NCBI GenBank assembly: GCA_003140595.1
Contig: PLKG01000116.1
Coordinates: 1 to 44,280 of the forward strand
Direction of reading: 5' to 3'
Length of the DNA stretch: 44,280 nt
From: Acidimicrobiaceae bacterium
GTDB lineage: Bacteria > Actinomycetota > Acidimicrobiia > Acidimicrobiales > Bog-793
Numbering within the stretch: position 1 is the stretch's first letter; each line of letters begins with the position of its first letter. Below are positions 8,424 through 16,739 of this stretch, in pieces. The notes beneath the pieces were generated by a model, which ran no database searches, was not told the origin of the DNA, and saw nothing but the letters and a program-made list of their open reading frames with translations. A program made the translations under genes and the position numbers.

Positions 8424-8954
8424 TCAGATGAACAGCTGGATGTCCGCCCTGGCCGCCATGTCGATGAAGCTGGCCGCGCCGAGAGTGGGCTGTATGCCGT
8501 CTATGAAGTCGGACGTCGACAAGCCATAGAGGTCCATCGTCATCTGGCAGGGGTGCAGTCGCACGCCGACATCGATGGCCATCTCCATCAGCTCGGTCAC
8601 ACTTGCAACCTTGTGCTGCTTGGCCAGCAACTTGATCATGGAGGTGCCAGCTCCGCCGAAATGCACCTTGCTCAGCTTGAGGTGCTCACTGCCGCCGTGG
8701 TCCACCAGCGACTCTGCTTTCTGCATCCAGTTGTTGCCGGTGACCCGCTTGTCGTTCTTCTGCAGCACCCGCAGCCCCCAGAACGTGAAGAAGACGTCAA
8801 CCTCGAGACCGGAGGCGGCACCGGTCGTGGCCAAGATCATCACCGGCCACACACGGTCGAGATCGTTGCTCCAGCAGATGATGGCCATTCGCTTCGGCTC
8901 GTCCTCGTCGGAGGCGGCCGTTGCGACCCTGGCTGCGGTGTCGATGTCCTCCAT
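8424..8954 (-). CDS. dsrE3: DsrE3-like sulfurtransferase
   Basis: Cytoplasmic DsrE-fold protein that passes persulfide sulfur, in known systems to or from TusA, toward the sHdr enzyme. 176 aa. Seen: a Rossmann-like first strand (residues 23-28), F-F-T-F-W-G-L (55-61) typical of DsrE3, and the conserved Cys136 in the L-H-P-C-Q-M-T-M-D loop; Cys27 is a second cysteine. AGGAG stands a few bases before the ATG. Its own AT-rich promoter region lies upstream (about 9055-9085), so it may be transcribed separately as the last gene of the locus. Assignment to DsrE3 rather than DsrE2 rests on the absence of membrane spans. Confidence 0.8.
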   Translation of the reverse strand: MEDIDTAARVATAASDEDEPKRMAIICWSNDLDRVWPVMILATTGAASGLEVDVFFTFWGLRVLQKNDKRVTGNNWMQKAESLVDHGGSEHLKLSKVHFGGAGTSMIKLLAKQHKVASVTELMEMAIDVGVRLHPCQMTMDLYGLSTSDFIDGIQPTLGAASFIDMAARADIQLFI

Positions 8955-9054
8955 GTCACTCCTCTCCTAACTCGGCGGCTGCGGCCGCCCGAACGGGGTC
9001 GGACACGCCTTGCGGTGCTGGGGTCGCGACAGATGAGCGAGATCAGCGTTATTT

Positions 9055-9085
9055 ATAATACATTCACTAGAATACATGATTTAAC
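9055..9085 (-). promoter_or_regulatory. AT-rich promoter/operator candidate of dsrE3
   Basis: An AT-rich island in GC-rich DNA. On the minus strand a TATTAT -10 box lies at 9055-9060; 18 bases upstream is a poor -35 (TTAAAT, 9079-9084). Between them sits ATTC-N4-GAAT (9062-9073), a perfect inverted repeat in its arms. The repeat AATACAT also occurs twice on the plus strand. A weak -35 plus a spacer palindrome suggests regulation by a dimeric repressor or activator; ArsR-type regulators control some shdr loci, but none is encoded here. Confidence 0.45.
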
Positions 9086-9178
9086 TAGCTTTGCCCCGGC
9101 TGCAAGAGGACCCCGCAAGACCCATGACGCGCGCCGGCGCCGTACAGCGCCAGATGCAGAAGTCGGCGAGTCCATGAC

Positions 9179-9664
9179 TCAGGCGGCGCTTCGGCCCTTT
9201 GCTACCTCACTCGCCGGCAGGACCGGAGCGACGTGGACGAGCAGGTTGTAGGTGACCAGGGCGATAGCGAGGTGCATGACCATGAGGACGGCGACCGCGT
9301 CGGCCGGCTGGCCCCGGTAGAGGATGAAAAGGTCAGGGAGCCACAGGACCACAGTGACGAGAATGGCCAGACGGAGGAACAGCCATCGTGGCGCCGAGGT
9401 CACACGCGTCACGATCGGCCATGCCGCGCCGGCGATGACTACGCCGATCACGGTCAGCTTGGCGTAGTCGGAGAACTGGAAGTGCTGGTAGCCCTTCGTG
9501 CCCGGAAAGATCGCCTCGCCAACGACCACGAGGATGGCGTCCGCGACGAGGCAGCCAACGATCGACGCAATCGTCGCCAACACCACTCGTCCGGGAAGCG
9601 GTTGACGGTGGCTGGGCGAGAAGTCCAGAGAGACCAAAGAGGCCGCTTTCTTGAGCACAGTCAT
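9179..9664 (-). CDS. Four-span membrane protein, DUF6069-like
   Basis: 161 aa with four hydrophobic segments at about residues 27-50, 69-86, 94-115 and 122-145, an arrangement like the DUF6069 family of actinobacterial membrane proteins, whose function is unknown. ATG 9664 lies 93 bases after the lbpA stop codon and the gene precedes dsrE3 by 224 bases, so it may be read through from the sHdr operon or have its own promoter. It has no conserved Cys or His pattern that would suggest sulfur or heme chemistry. Its position between two sulfur-pathway genes is the only hint of a role. Confidence 0.6.
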   Translation of the reverse strand: MTVLKKAASLVSLDFSPSHRQPLPGRVVLATIASIVGCLVADAILVVVGEAIFPGTKGYQHFQFSDYAKLTVIGVVIAGAAWPIVTRVTSAPRWLFLRLAILVTVVLWLPDLFILYRGQPADAVAVLMVMHLAIALVTYNLLVHVAPVLPASEVAKGRSAA

Positions 9665-9757
9665 CGAAACCTAGTCGCGATGGGCAAGGAACTCGCATCG
9701 CCTTCGACCTCGCGGAGATGTCGGTCGGGTGCCGGAGCTTGAGTCAGTGCTCGCGCG

Positions 9758-10192
9758 TCAGGTGCAAGTGATTCCTTCGGCATCAAGGAACTGGCGATAT
9801 GCCTCGATGCCGTCCGGCCCGGTGGCGAGATCGGCGACCTCGCTGTCCCAGTCGGACGGCCGCAGCCTGGCAACCCAGCCGTCACCATAAGGGTCGGAGT
9901 TGATCAGGCTCGGCGATGCGACAAGGGCGTCGTTGACTGCCACGATCTCACCGCTTACAGGCGCAGAGACCGGGCCGACCCACTTGCCGCTCTCCACTGT
10001 CGCTATGTTGCGGCCCTTCTGAACAGCCTTTCCGGTCGCCTTCGGCGTCACCGCGACGATCGTCCTGGCCAGATGCTGCGCGACATCGGTCATCCCGACC
10101 GTCACAAGCTCGCCGTCCCGGCGGGCCCACACGTGCTTTTCCACCACGTAGTACAAGTCCTCGGGAATATTGCAGTTGTTGACAACGGTCAT
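9758..10192 (-). CDS. lbpA: Lipoate-binding protein LbpA (GcvH-like)
   Basis: Small lipoylated carrier of the sHdr pathway, related to glycine cleavage H protein, thought to hold the sulfur substrate or redox equivalents on its lipoamide arm. 144 aa. The lipoyl-lysine is Lys70 in E-S-G-K-W-V-G-P; E-S-G-K with W-V-G-P following is the LbpA type rather than the housekeeping GcvH type (E-S-V-K-A). Other family features: H-V-W-A near residue 20, the P-V-S-G-E-I-V-A-V-N strand-turn, and N-S-D-P-Y-G-D-G-W. It overlaps the upstream CxxC protein gene by four bases (ATGA), so the two are probably translationally coupled. Confidence 0.88.
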   Translation of the reverse strand: MTVVNNCNIPEDLYYVVEKHVWARRDGELVTVGMTDVAQHLARTIVAVTPKATGKAVQKGRNIATVESGKWVGPVSAPVSGEIVAVNDALVASPSLINSDPYGDGWVARLRPSDWDSEVADLATGPDGIEAYRQFLDAEGITCT

Positions 10193-10518
10193 CGCTCCAT
10201 CTCCCGTCGGTCGTCGACCTTGTTCTGCTCGTCGGCGGCGTGCCGGTCCGCCACCTGATCATGCTCGGCTATGAGGTGATGAATCAGCCTGTCAAAGGCG
10301 ACCATCCTGATCTCGGTTCCGAATTCGACAAGAAACTCGGGGTCGCCCGTACCCTTGCGCACAGTCTGCTCGTGCCGGGCCCCGCACTGCGGGCAAGTGG
10401 TCGCGTAGAAGGTCCTGCCGTCGCGCGTGCCCGTGCCGACACGGTCACCGTGCCGCTCGCACAGGTGTGCCTGGAGCGCCCGTGGTCCCGCCGTCGTGTC
10501 GCACCAGGGGCAGTTCAC
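10189..10518 (-). CDS. Small CxxC/His-rich protein coupled to lbpA
   Basis: I do not recognise this 109-aa protein. It has two CxxC pairs, C-P-W-C at residues 3-6 and C-P-Q-C at about 42-45, each flanked by histidines (H-L-C-E-R-H near 18-23), which looks like one or two zinc-ribbon/finger sites; further His occur in H-H-L-I-A-E-H (about 79-85). The C-terminal third is highly charged. GTG 10518 has no strong ribosome-binding site. Its stop overlaps the lbpA start (ATGA), and it follows the EtfD-like gene by 61 bases. A role in LbpA maturation, in the electron-transfer branch, or as a regulator are all possible; none is shown by the sequence. Confidence 0.7.
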   Translation of the reverse strand: MNCPWCDTTAGPRALQAHLCERHGDRVGTGTRDGRTFYATTCPQCGARHEQTVRKGTGDPEFLVEFGTEIRMVAFDRLIHHLIAEHDQVADRHAADEQNKVDDRREMER

Positions 10519-10579
10519 CGCCCGTGCCGATCTGTCCGGGGCGCCTCGGTCACAACCTCGACGACTACGAGTCCGGCCA

Positions 10580-12742
10580 TCACACGGTCAGCTCTTCGCG
10601 CTTTCCGGGCTCGGTCGGCCTGGTCATCGCCTCATCGATCAAGACGGTGATGTCCCGGACGCTGAGTCGGTCGTCGGCTCGCGTTGTCTTGACGGCGTCG
10701 GAGAACATGGTGACATCCTTGGGGCACGCGACCACGAACTGTCCCACGTCCAACCGGAGCGCCTCGGCGATGCGGCTCTCGCTCGGCCGCTCGGCGAGGA
10801 GGCTGTCGTCCATCCAGATCCGGCCTCCACCCGCACCGCAGCAGAACGTGTCGGCCCCGTTGCGAGGCATCTCGACCAGCTCGCAGCCGAGCGCCCGCAC
10901 GATCCGCCGGGGCGCGTCGAGCACGCCGTTGTACCGGGCCAGATAGCACGGGTCGTGGTAGGTGACCCGGTAGCCCAGAGGGCGGACGCTGATCTGACCG
11001 CTCTCCAACAACTGAGCCAGCAGTTCGGTGTAGTGCCAGACCTTGTACCTCGCGCCCAGCCGTGGGTACTCGTTGCTGAGGGCGTTGAGCGTGTGCGGGT
11101 CGGTAGTGAAGATCTCCTCGAACTGTGCCCCTTGCAATGCCTCGATATTGTGCTCGGCGAGCATCTCGAACAGGCCTTCCTCGCCGGCCCGGCGCACGTC
11201 GTTGCCCGAGTTGTGCTCAGACTCGTACAACAGGCCGAAGTCCACGCCGGCGTCGTGAAGAATCCTGGCGAGAACCCGTGAATTCTCCTGCAACCGCTCG
11301 TCGAAACTGGCGAAGTCACCGACGAACCACAGGTACTTCACGGGCTGTTTGCGGGCGTCGGGGATCTCGAAATCCAGCTCGCGGGTCCATCGCGCCCGCA
11401 TCCGGGCCGACTTCCCGAAGGAGTTGCCTTGGGTTGCCAGGTTCTGAAGTGCGCTTTGGAGGGTCGCGTCAATGGTCCCCTCGTCCACCAGGCTCCGCCG
11501 TAGCTGGACGATGGTGGGCACATGCTCTATGCCCACAGGGCAGACGTCCACGCAGTGCATGCACGTCGTGCAGGACCACAGCGTGGCGGCGTCGATCACG
11601 TCGCCCGCGATCTTGACCCCCTCACTTTTCGCGAGCGGTCCGGTGCGGTCGGGCCTCTGCTCGCGGTCCAACAGCGTGAACCCCCCGGTGGCGGTGTCCA
11701 CCCATTGGCGCAGGTCGAGGATCAGGTCGCGGGGCGAAAGCGGAGCCCCGCCAGCGCGCGCCGGGCATACCTCGTGACAGCGGCCACACTTGGTACAGGC
11801 GTCGAAGTCGAGCAGCTCCTTCCAGGTGAAGTCCGAGATCTCCTGATAGCCGGCATGGCCGGCCGCGGGAGCAGGCAGGCTGAGCGTCGTCGAGCGGTCG
11901 CTTGCGAGCACGTTCACCGCGTCGGCAAGCATGTGCATCGCCTTGGAGTAAGGGATGTAGGCGACAAAGCACAGTGCTAACGCCGCGTGCACCCACCACA
12001 GCGTGGTGTGGGCGGTGACCGCCTGATCCGACGTCATGCCAAGGCCGGACAGGAGCTCAGCCACGGTCCGCCCGAAGGGGCTGAACACCGTGAACCACGG
12101 CATGTGCTGGCCAAGGATCCGCAGGCCGGTGAGCAGATAGGCAGTGAGGAGGATGGCGATGAGCAGCCCTAAAAAGAGCCAGTCGCCTTCCACAAGGCGC
12201 TTGCGCGAGTAGCCGCCGACGGGCACGGCCGCCCGCCCGTAGCCGAGACGCCACGGCCTGCGCACGCCCCTGCGCACGGCCATGTAGATCAGGGCGACGA
12301 GGAACGCGAACCCCATGGTGTCGACCACAAAGGTGAAGACGATGAAGAAAGTGCCGTGGAAGAAGCTGTCCTCGTGTCCGACGATCAACTCCGAGACCTT
12401 CCGGACGATGTCGGTGTCAATCGTGAGGATGACCGTCGCCAGGAAGGCAGCGACGAATCCCCAGAAGATGAAGAAATGCGCGATGCCCGTCGTGAGGTTG
12501 CTCTTGGCTACTGACGAGCCGCTTGTGAGAGTGCGCAGGCGGCTGGCCAGCGCAGACTTGATGATGGGCCAACGCTCAGCCGCGCGCCCCATCCGGTACT
12601 TGCGCACCCGGAGCCAGACCCCCCAGGCGAACAGGACCGTCGAGATGGCGGCCGCCGCGTAGAAGATCGCCTTGCCGGCCGGACCGATACCCTCGAAAAC
12701 AGGCCTGGACACCGCCGCGGCCATCAGGTCGAGCCCGGTCAT
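10580..12742 (-). CDS. etfD: EtfD-like membrane Fe-S/cytochrome b protein (ETF:menaquinone oxidoreductase type)
   Basis: Expected to take electrons from ETF and pass them through Fe-S clusters and heme b to menaquinone. From ATG 12742 (two bases after the etfA stop) it is 720 aa. Residues 1-270 form a NarI-like domain with about six spans; His89, His245, His252 and His270 are heme-ligand candidates. Two [4Fe-4S] motifs follow: C316/319/322/326 and C391/394/397/401. The C-terminal half is an HdrB/D-like CCG region: the second site is intact (C599, C634-C635 and a later A-C-P), whereas the first has lost its cysteines (Asp475 in V-G-D-F-A-S, His510). The half from the Fe-S motifs on resembles the sHdrC2B2 product of this operon. 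An HdrDE- or DsrMK-type enzyme is the alternative, but the adjacent etfBA favours EtfD. Confidence 0.82.
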   Translation of the reverse strand: MTGLDLMAAAVSRPVFEGIGPAGKAIFYAAAAISTVLFAWGVWLRVRKYRMGRAAERWPIIKSALASRLRTLTSGSSVAKSNLTTGIAHFFIFWGFVAAFLATVILTIDTDIVRKVSELIVGHEDSFFHGTFFIVFTFVVDTMGFAFLVALIYMAVRRGVRRPWRLGYGRAAVPVGGYSRKRLVEGDWLFLGLLIAILLTAYLLTGLRILGQHMPWFTVFSPFGRTVAELLSGLGMTSDQAVTAHTTLWWVHAALALCFVAYIPYSKAMHMLADAVNVLASDRSTTLSLPAPAAGHAGYQEISDFTWKELLDFDACTKCGRCHEVCPARAGGAPLSPRDLILDLRQWVDTATGGFTLLDREQRPDRTGPLAKSEGVKIAGDVIDAATLWSCTTCMHCVDVCPVGIEHVPTIVQLRRSLVDEGTIDATLQSALQNLATQGNSFGKSARMRARWTRELDFEIPDARKQPVKYLWFVGDFASFDERLQENSRVLARILHDAGVDFGLLYESEHNSGNDVRRAGEEGLFEMLAEHNIEALQGAQFEEIFTTDPHTLNALSNEYPRLGARYKVWHYTELLAQLLESGQISVRPLGYRVTYHDPCYLARYNGVLDAPRRIVRALGCELVEMPRNGADTFCCGAGGGRIWMDDSLLAERPSESRIAEALRLDVGQFVVACPKDVTMFSDAVKTTRADDRLSVRDITVLIDEAMTRPTEPGKREELTV

Positions 12743-12744
12743 GG

Positions 12745-13719
12745 TCAGCCGCGGATCTTGTCCACGAGCTCCGGGACGAGATCGAACAGATCGACGGTCG
12801 TGCCGAAATGGGCGGCGCCGAAGATCGGTGCTCCCGCGTCGGTGTTGCACGCAATGATCAGCTCGGCGTTCCGCATGCCTTCCAGATGTTCCGGAGCTCC
12901 TGAGATGCCGAGGGCAAGGTAAACCCTGGGCTTTACCTTCAGACCGGACTGGCCGACTTGGCGAGTCTTCGGCAACCATCCAGCGTCGACAACCGGCCGC
13001 GAGGCCGAGAGCGGGACGCCGAGCGCATCGGCAAGCTCCAGCACGATCTCCATGTTGTCCTGCGACTCGATACCACGGCCCACCGACACGAGCATGTCCG
13101 CCGCGCTGATGTCGATGTCTCCGGGGTCGGGCTCGAGCACCTGGCGAAGCGACATCCGTAGCGAGTCGAGCCCGGCCGGTGGAACGAGGTCGATGACCTC
13201 CGGGGTACCACCGAGCTGGGCCGCCGAGGCGCTCAAAGCACCGCCCAGCACGGTGACGATCCCGCGCTCGCCCTTAAGCTCGACCTCGGCGAGCACCTTC
13301 CCACCGAGAATCTTCGCGGTGGCGGTCACCGCACGACCGTCGACGTCCAGTGCACTCACGTAGGCAACCAGCGGCGCGTCCCAGCGCGCCGAGAGCGACG
13401 AGCCGAGGTCCAAGCCGATTGTCGCGTTGGACATCATCAGCAGCCTCGGGGGCCGTTGCACCAGCACCTCGAGCAGTGCTCGCTCGTAGGCCTCCGGCAG
13501 GTACTCGATCAGGCCCGGATGCTCCATGCAGACCACGATGTCGGCACCGCTCAGTTGGCCAGCCAGCTCGCGCGAGCCGAGCAGGATCACCTCGGTCTTG
13601 CAACCCATCGCGGATGCCAGCTCGCGCGCCTTGCCGATCAGTTCGAAGGTCCCCTCGGAGACCTGTTTGCCAGTGTGCTCGGCGAGCACCATCACATTGC
13701 CGCTCACTTCGTCATTCAC
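12745..13719 (-). CDS. etfA: Electron transfer flavoprotein alpha subunit
   Basis: Forms the FAD-binding ETF heterodimer with EtfB in the cytoplasm. 324 aa, normal length. The C-terminal FAD domain is clear: S-R-P-V-V-D-A-G-W-L-P, then Q-V-G-Q-S-G, L-G-I-S-G-A-P-E-H-L-E-G-M, N-T-D-A-G-A-P-I-F and D-L-F-D-L-V-P-E-L, all at the spacing of canonical EtfA. The N-terminal ferredoxin domain found in some bifurcating ETFs is absent. Start GTG 13719 overlaps the etfB stop by four bases (GTGA), and the stop is two bases before the EtfD-like start, so etfB-etfA-etfD form a tight unit within the sHdr operon. Confidence 0.93.
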   Translation of the reverse strand: MNDEVSGNVMVLAEHTGKQVSEGTFELIGKARELASAMGCKTEVILLGSRELAGQLSGADIVVCMEHPGLIEYLPEAYERALLEVLVQRPPRLLMMSNATIGLDLGSSLSARWDAPLVAYVSALDVDGRAVTATAKILGGKVLAEVELKGERGIVTVLGGALSASAAQLGGTPEVIDLVPPAGLDSLRMSLRQVLEPDPGDIDISAADMLVSVGRGIESQDNMEIVLELADALGVPLSASRPVVDAGWLPKTRQVGQSGLKVKPRVYLALGISGAPEHLEGMRNAELIIACNTDAGAPIFGAAHFGTTVDLFDLVPELVDKIRG

Positions 13720-14507
13720 CCTTTCACCAAGCCACGGGCGCGGAGCAAGCCAAGGATCTGGTCCGCCACCTCGCCGGCGCTTCCCGCCAGCATCTCGGCA
13801 TGACCGGTCTCCTCCGGCCGGTGCATCCGGCGCACGATCAAGGTGCTCCGGGCCGGCGGCAGCGTCACCGTCACCTCTCGGAGGCCACCGGCCTGCATCG
13901 CCTGCCTGATCCGGGTGATGGGGGCATAGCGCGGCGCCTGCCGCGCGGACTGGACCCCGATCACCGCGGGCAGCTGCACCTGCAGCTCGTGCGAGATGCC
14001 TGCGGCGAACTCCTGGCGGACCGTGACCGAGCCGGCGGCCTCCTCGACGCTGACCGCGACCGACACGTGTGGCAGGTCGAGCAGGACAGCGAGCGCAGAA
14101 GGCAGCTGCCCGTCGAGGTCGTCGGCGGCCTGCACGCCTGTCATGACCAGGTCGGCAGGCTGGGCGGCAAGATAGCCGGCCAGCACCGCGGCGCGATCGG
14201 CCGTGCGAAGCCCGGCCGATCCGGACGACCCGGCCGCACTCGAGTATGTGATCTTCACCGCCGCGTCCGCGCCCTTTGCCAGCGCGGTGTAAAGGACCTG
14301 ATCGATCTCAGGGTCGTCGGCCAGGCCCACAGCGACGACCTCTGCGCCACTCGAGTCTTTGAGTAAGAGGGCCTCTTCCAGGGCTTGGGCGTCCCATTCG
14401 CTCAGCACGAATGTCAGGTACTCGCGGTCGATTCCGGTCTCGTCCGCGGTCAGCTCGATCTCCTCGACGAGGTCGGGCACGGCCCTCATCGGCACTACGA
14501 TTCGCAC
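13716..14507 (-). CDS. etfB: Electron transfer flavoprotein beta subunit
   Basis: Partner of EtfA. 263 aa from GTG 14507, with GAGGTGA about eight bases upstream. Seen: the beta signature E-W-D-A-Q-A-L-E-E-A-L-L-L-K-D (about 37-51), the V-G-x-A-D-D loop, and the nucleotide-contacting G-V-Q-A-A-D-D-L-D-G-Q segment (about 123-133), followed by the L-P-H-V strand. Electron-bifurcating EtfB proteins carry a second FAD here, whereas ordinary ones bind AMP; the acidic D-D-L-D-G-Q looks more like the ordinary type, but I cannot settle this by eye. It begins 22 bases after the LipS1-like gene and overlaps etfA by four bases. Confidence 0.92.
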   Translation of the reverse strand: MRIVVPMRAVPDLVEEIELTADETGIDREYLTFVLSEWDAQALEEALLLKDSSGAEVVAVGLADDPEIDQVLYTALAKGADAAVKITYSSAAGSSGSAGLRTADRAAVLAGYLAAQPADLVMTGVQAADDLDGQLPSALAVLLDLPHVSVAVSVEEAAGSVTVRQEFAAGISHELQVQLPAVIGVQSARQAPRYAPITRIRQAMQAGGLREVTVTLPPARSTLIVRRMHRPEETGHAEMLAGSAGEVADQILGLLRARGLVKG

Positions 14508-14529
14508 TTCAGGTCACCTCTCTCAGCCT

Positions 14530-15615
14530 TCACTTGACGATGTCGTCCAGGAGCAACTGCTCTCGGATCTCCTCGAGATCGCTCGCCGCCGGCGCGAAGG
14601 GGTAGTCACGGAACACCTCTGCAGGCCGGTAGGAACCATAGGGCCGGGTGCATCCGGGCTCACCATCACCGCCCGGACAACCGTTGGTCGTGAATGCCGT
14701 GCCCTTCGCCACGACTTCCTCGATCGCCGCACGGCTCGCCCGCACGCTGGCAAGACCACCATCGCAATCGAAACCGAACCGCTCGAGTGCGTAGCCTGCG
14801 TCCTCGATGAGGTACCTCGCAAGCTGTACCCTGCGCCAGCGCCGGAGCGAGGGTTGAGGTTGGGCGGCCATCCGCGAATCAGGCTCCGGGTTGAAGCAGA
14901 ACAGGTAGGAGAAGACCTGGCGATCCGCCAACGCGGCAAACAGGGAGACGAGGTCCTGATCGGTCTCGCCCAGCCCGACCAAAGTGTGCACGTTGACTTT
15001 CCACGGCCCGAATATCTCGCGGGCGTCGGTGACGATCTCCCAGTACTTCTGCCACTTCAGCCCGCCCGCCGGAACCTCCGTACGCAGTGTCGCGAACAGC
15101 TCCTCGGTCACGGCGTCGAGCCCGATCCCGATCATGTCGACACCGATCGACTTGAGGTGCTCCAGCCGCTCGCGTCGCAGCGTCGGCGGCGCGACGAGGA
15201 CGGAGATCGGCGTACGAACTCGCTCGGTGATCCTCTGCGTCAGGTCGCAGGTATCGCGGTACGCGCGACCGTGGGTGACCATGGAGATGCAGAGACGGGT
15301 CAGGCGCGGCTCAAACGCGGCCATCCGCTCCACGAGATCGTCGGTGCGCACGAGCGGCCACTCGACCCTGATGAAGGACTTTTCCTCATAGCTGCCCGGG
15401 CGTGTACGGGCCAGCCCGCAGTAGCCGCAGTCCGACCGGCAGCCTTGGTCGTAGCTGAGCAACACGTTGATGCCGCCGAACGCGAAGTCACGACTGAATC
15501 GACCTGACCGCATCCGCAGCGCGATCGCACTCGCCATCGAGATACGCAGGTACTCGGGGCTGGTCTGAGCCGCGAGGTCTCCGGCGGGCGAGAGTGAAAG
15601 CTGCGGGGCCGCCAT
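14530..15615 (-). CDS. lipS1: Radical SAM sulfur-insertion protein, LipS1-like
   Basis: 361 aa radical SAM enzyme. The SAM-cluster motif is C-R-S-D-C-G-Y-C (about 59-66), followed by a biotin-synthase-like barrel with H-T-L-V-G-L-G-E-T (about 210-218). A distal cysteine pair, G-C-P-G-G-D-G-E-P-G-C (about 321-331), may bind the auxiliary, sulfur-donating cluster. LipS1 and LipS2 together insert the two sulfurs into octanoyl groups in archaea and in sHdr bacteria. Assignment as LipS1 rather than LipS2 rests on its resemblance to the larger biotin-synthase-related group and is less certain than membership of the pair. It lies 11 bases after the ligase gene. Confidence 0.75.
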   Translation of the reverse strand: MAAPQLSLSPAGDLAAQTSPEYLRISMASAIALRMRSGRFSRDFAFGGINVLLSYDQGCRSDCGYCGLARTRPGSYEEKSFIRVEWPLVRTDDLVERMAAFEPRLTRLCISMVTHGRAYRDTCDLTQRITERVRTPISVLVAPPTLRRERLEHLKSIGVDMIGIGLDAVTEELFATLRTEVPAGGLKWQKYWEIVTDAREIFGPWKVNVHTLVGLGETDQDLVSLFAALADRQVFSYLFCFNPEPDSRMAAQPQPSLRRWRRVQLARYLIEDAGYALERFGFDCDGGLASVRASRAAIEEVVAKGTAFTTNGCPGGDGEPGCTRPYGSYRPAEVFRDYPFAPAASDLEEIREQLLLDDIVK

Positions 15616-15626
15616 GTCGTCTCGTT

Positions 15627-16739
15627 TCAGCTCGGCTCGGAGACGGGCCGTTGACCCTCGACTCCGGCAGGCTCAACCTGGGCACGCCGGAGCGCATCGC
15701 ACCCGGCCTCCCGCACGGCGGCGACGATCCGTTCGGCCGGAACGCCGAGCGCTTCGGCGACCTTCGAGTCGGCGACAACGGCGGCGATCACTTCTTCGTC
15801 CAAGCGCCGCCAGCGCAGGCCCGCCTCCATTGCCACAACCGCTGGCGGCAGCACGTTGTAGTCCCCTGCCATCACCGCACTCTTCACGAGGTCGCCACTG
15901 GTCGTGAGATAGATCCGGGCCAGTCCTGCCGGCGTCTTGATCACAGCCGATCCGCCTGCGTCCCCCGCGACGTTCCGCTCGCTCAGCCACGACTGCGACC
16001 TGTACCGCTCGGTGGCCAGCCAATCTGCGCGCTCCAGCTCGCTCTCATCAGGGACACCCGGCTCCATGACCACCCCGAACGCAGCCGCGAATCCGCTGGC
16101 GATCGCGGGCCGCAGCGTCGCGGCGTCGTGACTCCGGCCGGTCTCGGCCGTGACCGTCGTCAAGCGCTCCGCGACGGCGGCTGCGGCCCGATCAGCCAGC
16201 TTCGCGGCAGGTATCTGCAGCACTTGGAGCATGAACTCGACATCGAGGTCACCGAGCACGCTCGCATGGAAGAGCATGGCGTCTCTAGGGTCGACATAAA
16301 GCCCGAGGCCCGCGATCTTTCGGCCGCCGACCTCCAGGTCGTTCTTGCCATGGAAGCTCGCGACGATGCCCAGCCGAGCCAAGCCGGCGGCGAGCGCGGC
16401 CGAGAAGTTCTCGATGATCTCCCGCGGCCGTTGGCCGGCCGGTGCCCGATCCACGTAGGCGATGCCCAGCTGGCCCGATCCCATGACGATCGCCCCGCCG
16501 CCGGTGAGCCTGCGGCTGACCTCGGTACCGGTGCGGCGGCAGGCGGCCAGGTCGACCTCGGCCGCCAGGCTCTGGTACCGGCCGACCAGGGCGCAATGGT
16601 TGCGATAGCTGTAGAGCCGCAACGTCGGCGGGCGGTCGGGTTCGCCCCGCGCGTACCGGCCCATCAGCGCCTCATCCAGCGCGAGTCCCTCGGCGGCTCC
16701 GGCACCGTCGTCGGCCAGCAGCCGCCACGCCGCGCTCAC
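15627..16739 (-). CDS. Lipoate-protein ligase sLpl(AB)-like
   Basis: 370 aa ligase that would adenylate lipoate or octanoate and load it on the lipoyl carriers. Seen: R-R-L-T-G-G-G-A-I (76-84), the lipoate-binding loop; the F-H-G-K-N-D-L-E-V-G-G-R-K-I-A-G element with Lys141 as the catalytic lysine; and a C-terminal accessory (LplB-like) domain from about residue 260, so both LplA and LplB parts are in one chain as in sLpl(AB) of sHdr bacteria. GTG 16739 overlaps the LipS2-like stop by four bases (GTGA). Its position between the two LipS-like genes supports a dedicated lipoate-assembly route for LbpA rather than for 2-oxoacid dehydrogenases. Confidence 0.82.
   Translation of the reverse strand: MSAAWRLLADDGAGAAEGLALDEALMGRYARGEPDRPPTLRLYSYRNHCALVGRYQSLAAEVDLAACRRTGTEVSRRLTGGGAIVMGSGQLGIAYVDRAPAGQRPREIIENFSAALAAGLARLGIVASFHGKNDLEVGGRKIAGLGLYVDPRDAMLFHASVLGDLDVEFMLQVLQIPAAKLADRAAAAVAERLTTVTAETGRSHDAATLRPAIASGFAAAFGVVMEPGVPDESELERADWLATERYRSQSWLSERNVAGDAGGSAVIKTPAGLARIYLTTSGDLVKSAVMAGDYNVLPPAVVAMEAGLRWRRLDEEVIAAVVADSKVAEALGVPAERIVAAVREAGCDALRRAQVEPAGVEGQRPVSEPS

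Noticed and set aside
10580..12742. Reading this gene as DsrMK or HdrDE
   Set aside because: The immediate etfB-etfA partners and single-chain cytochrome b/Fe-S/CCG layout fit EtfD better; no dsrAB, dsrC or dsrJOP is present.
12743..12979. An N-terminal extension of the EtfD-like protein to 12979
   Set aside because: It lies within etfA in another frame and is arginine-rich; ATG 12742 directly after the etfA stop is the natural start.
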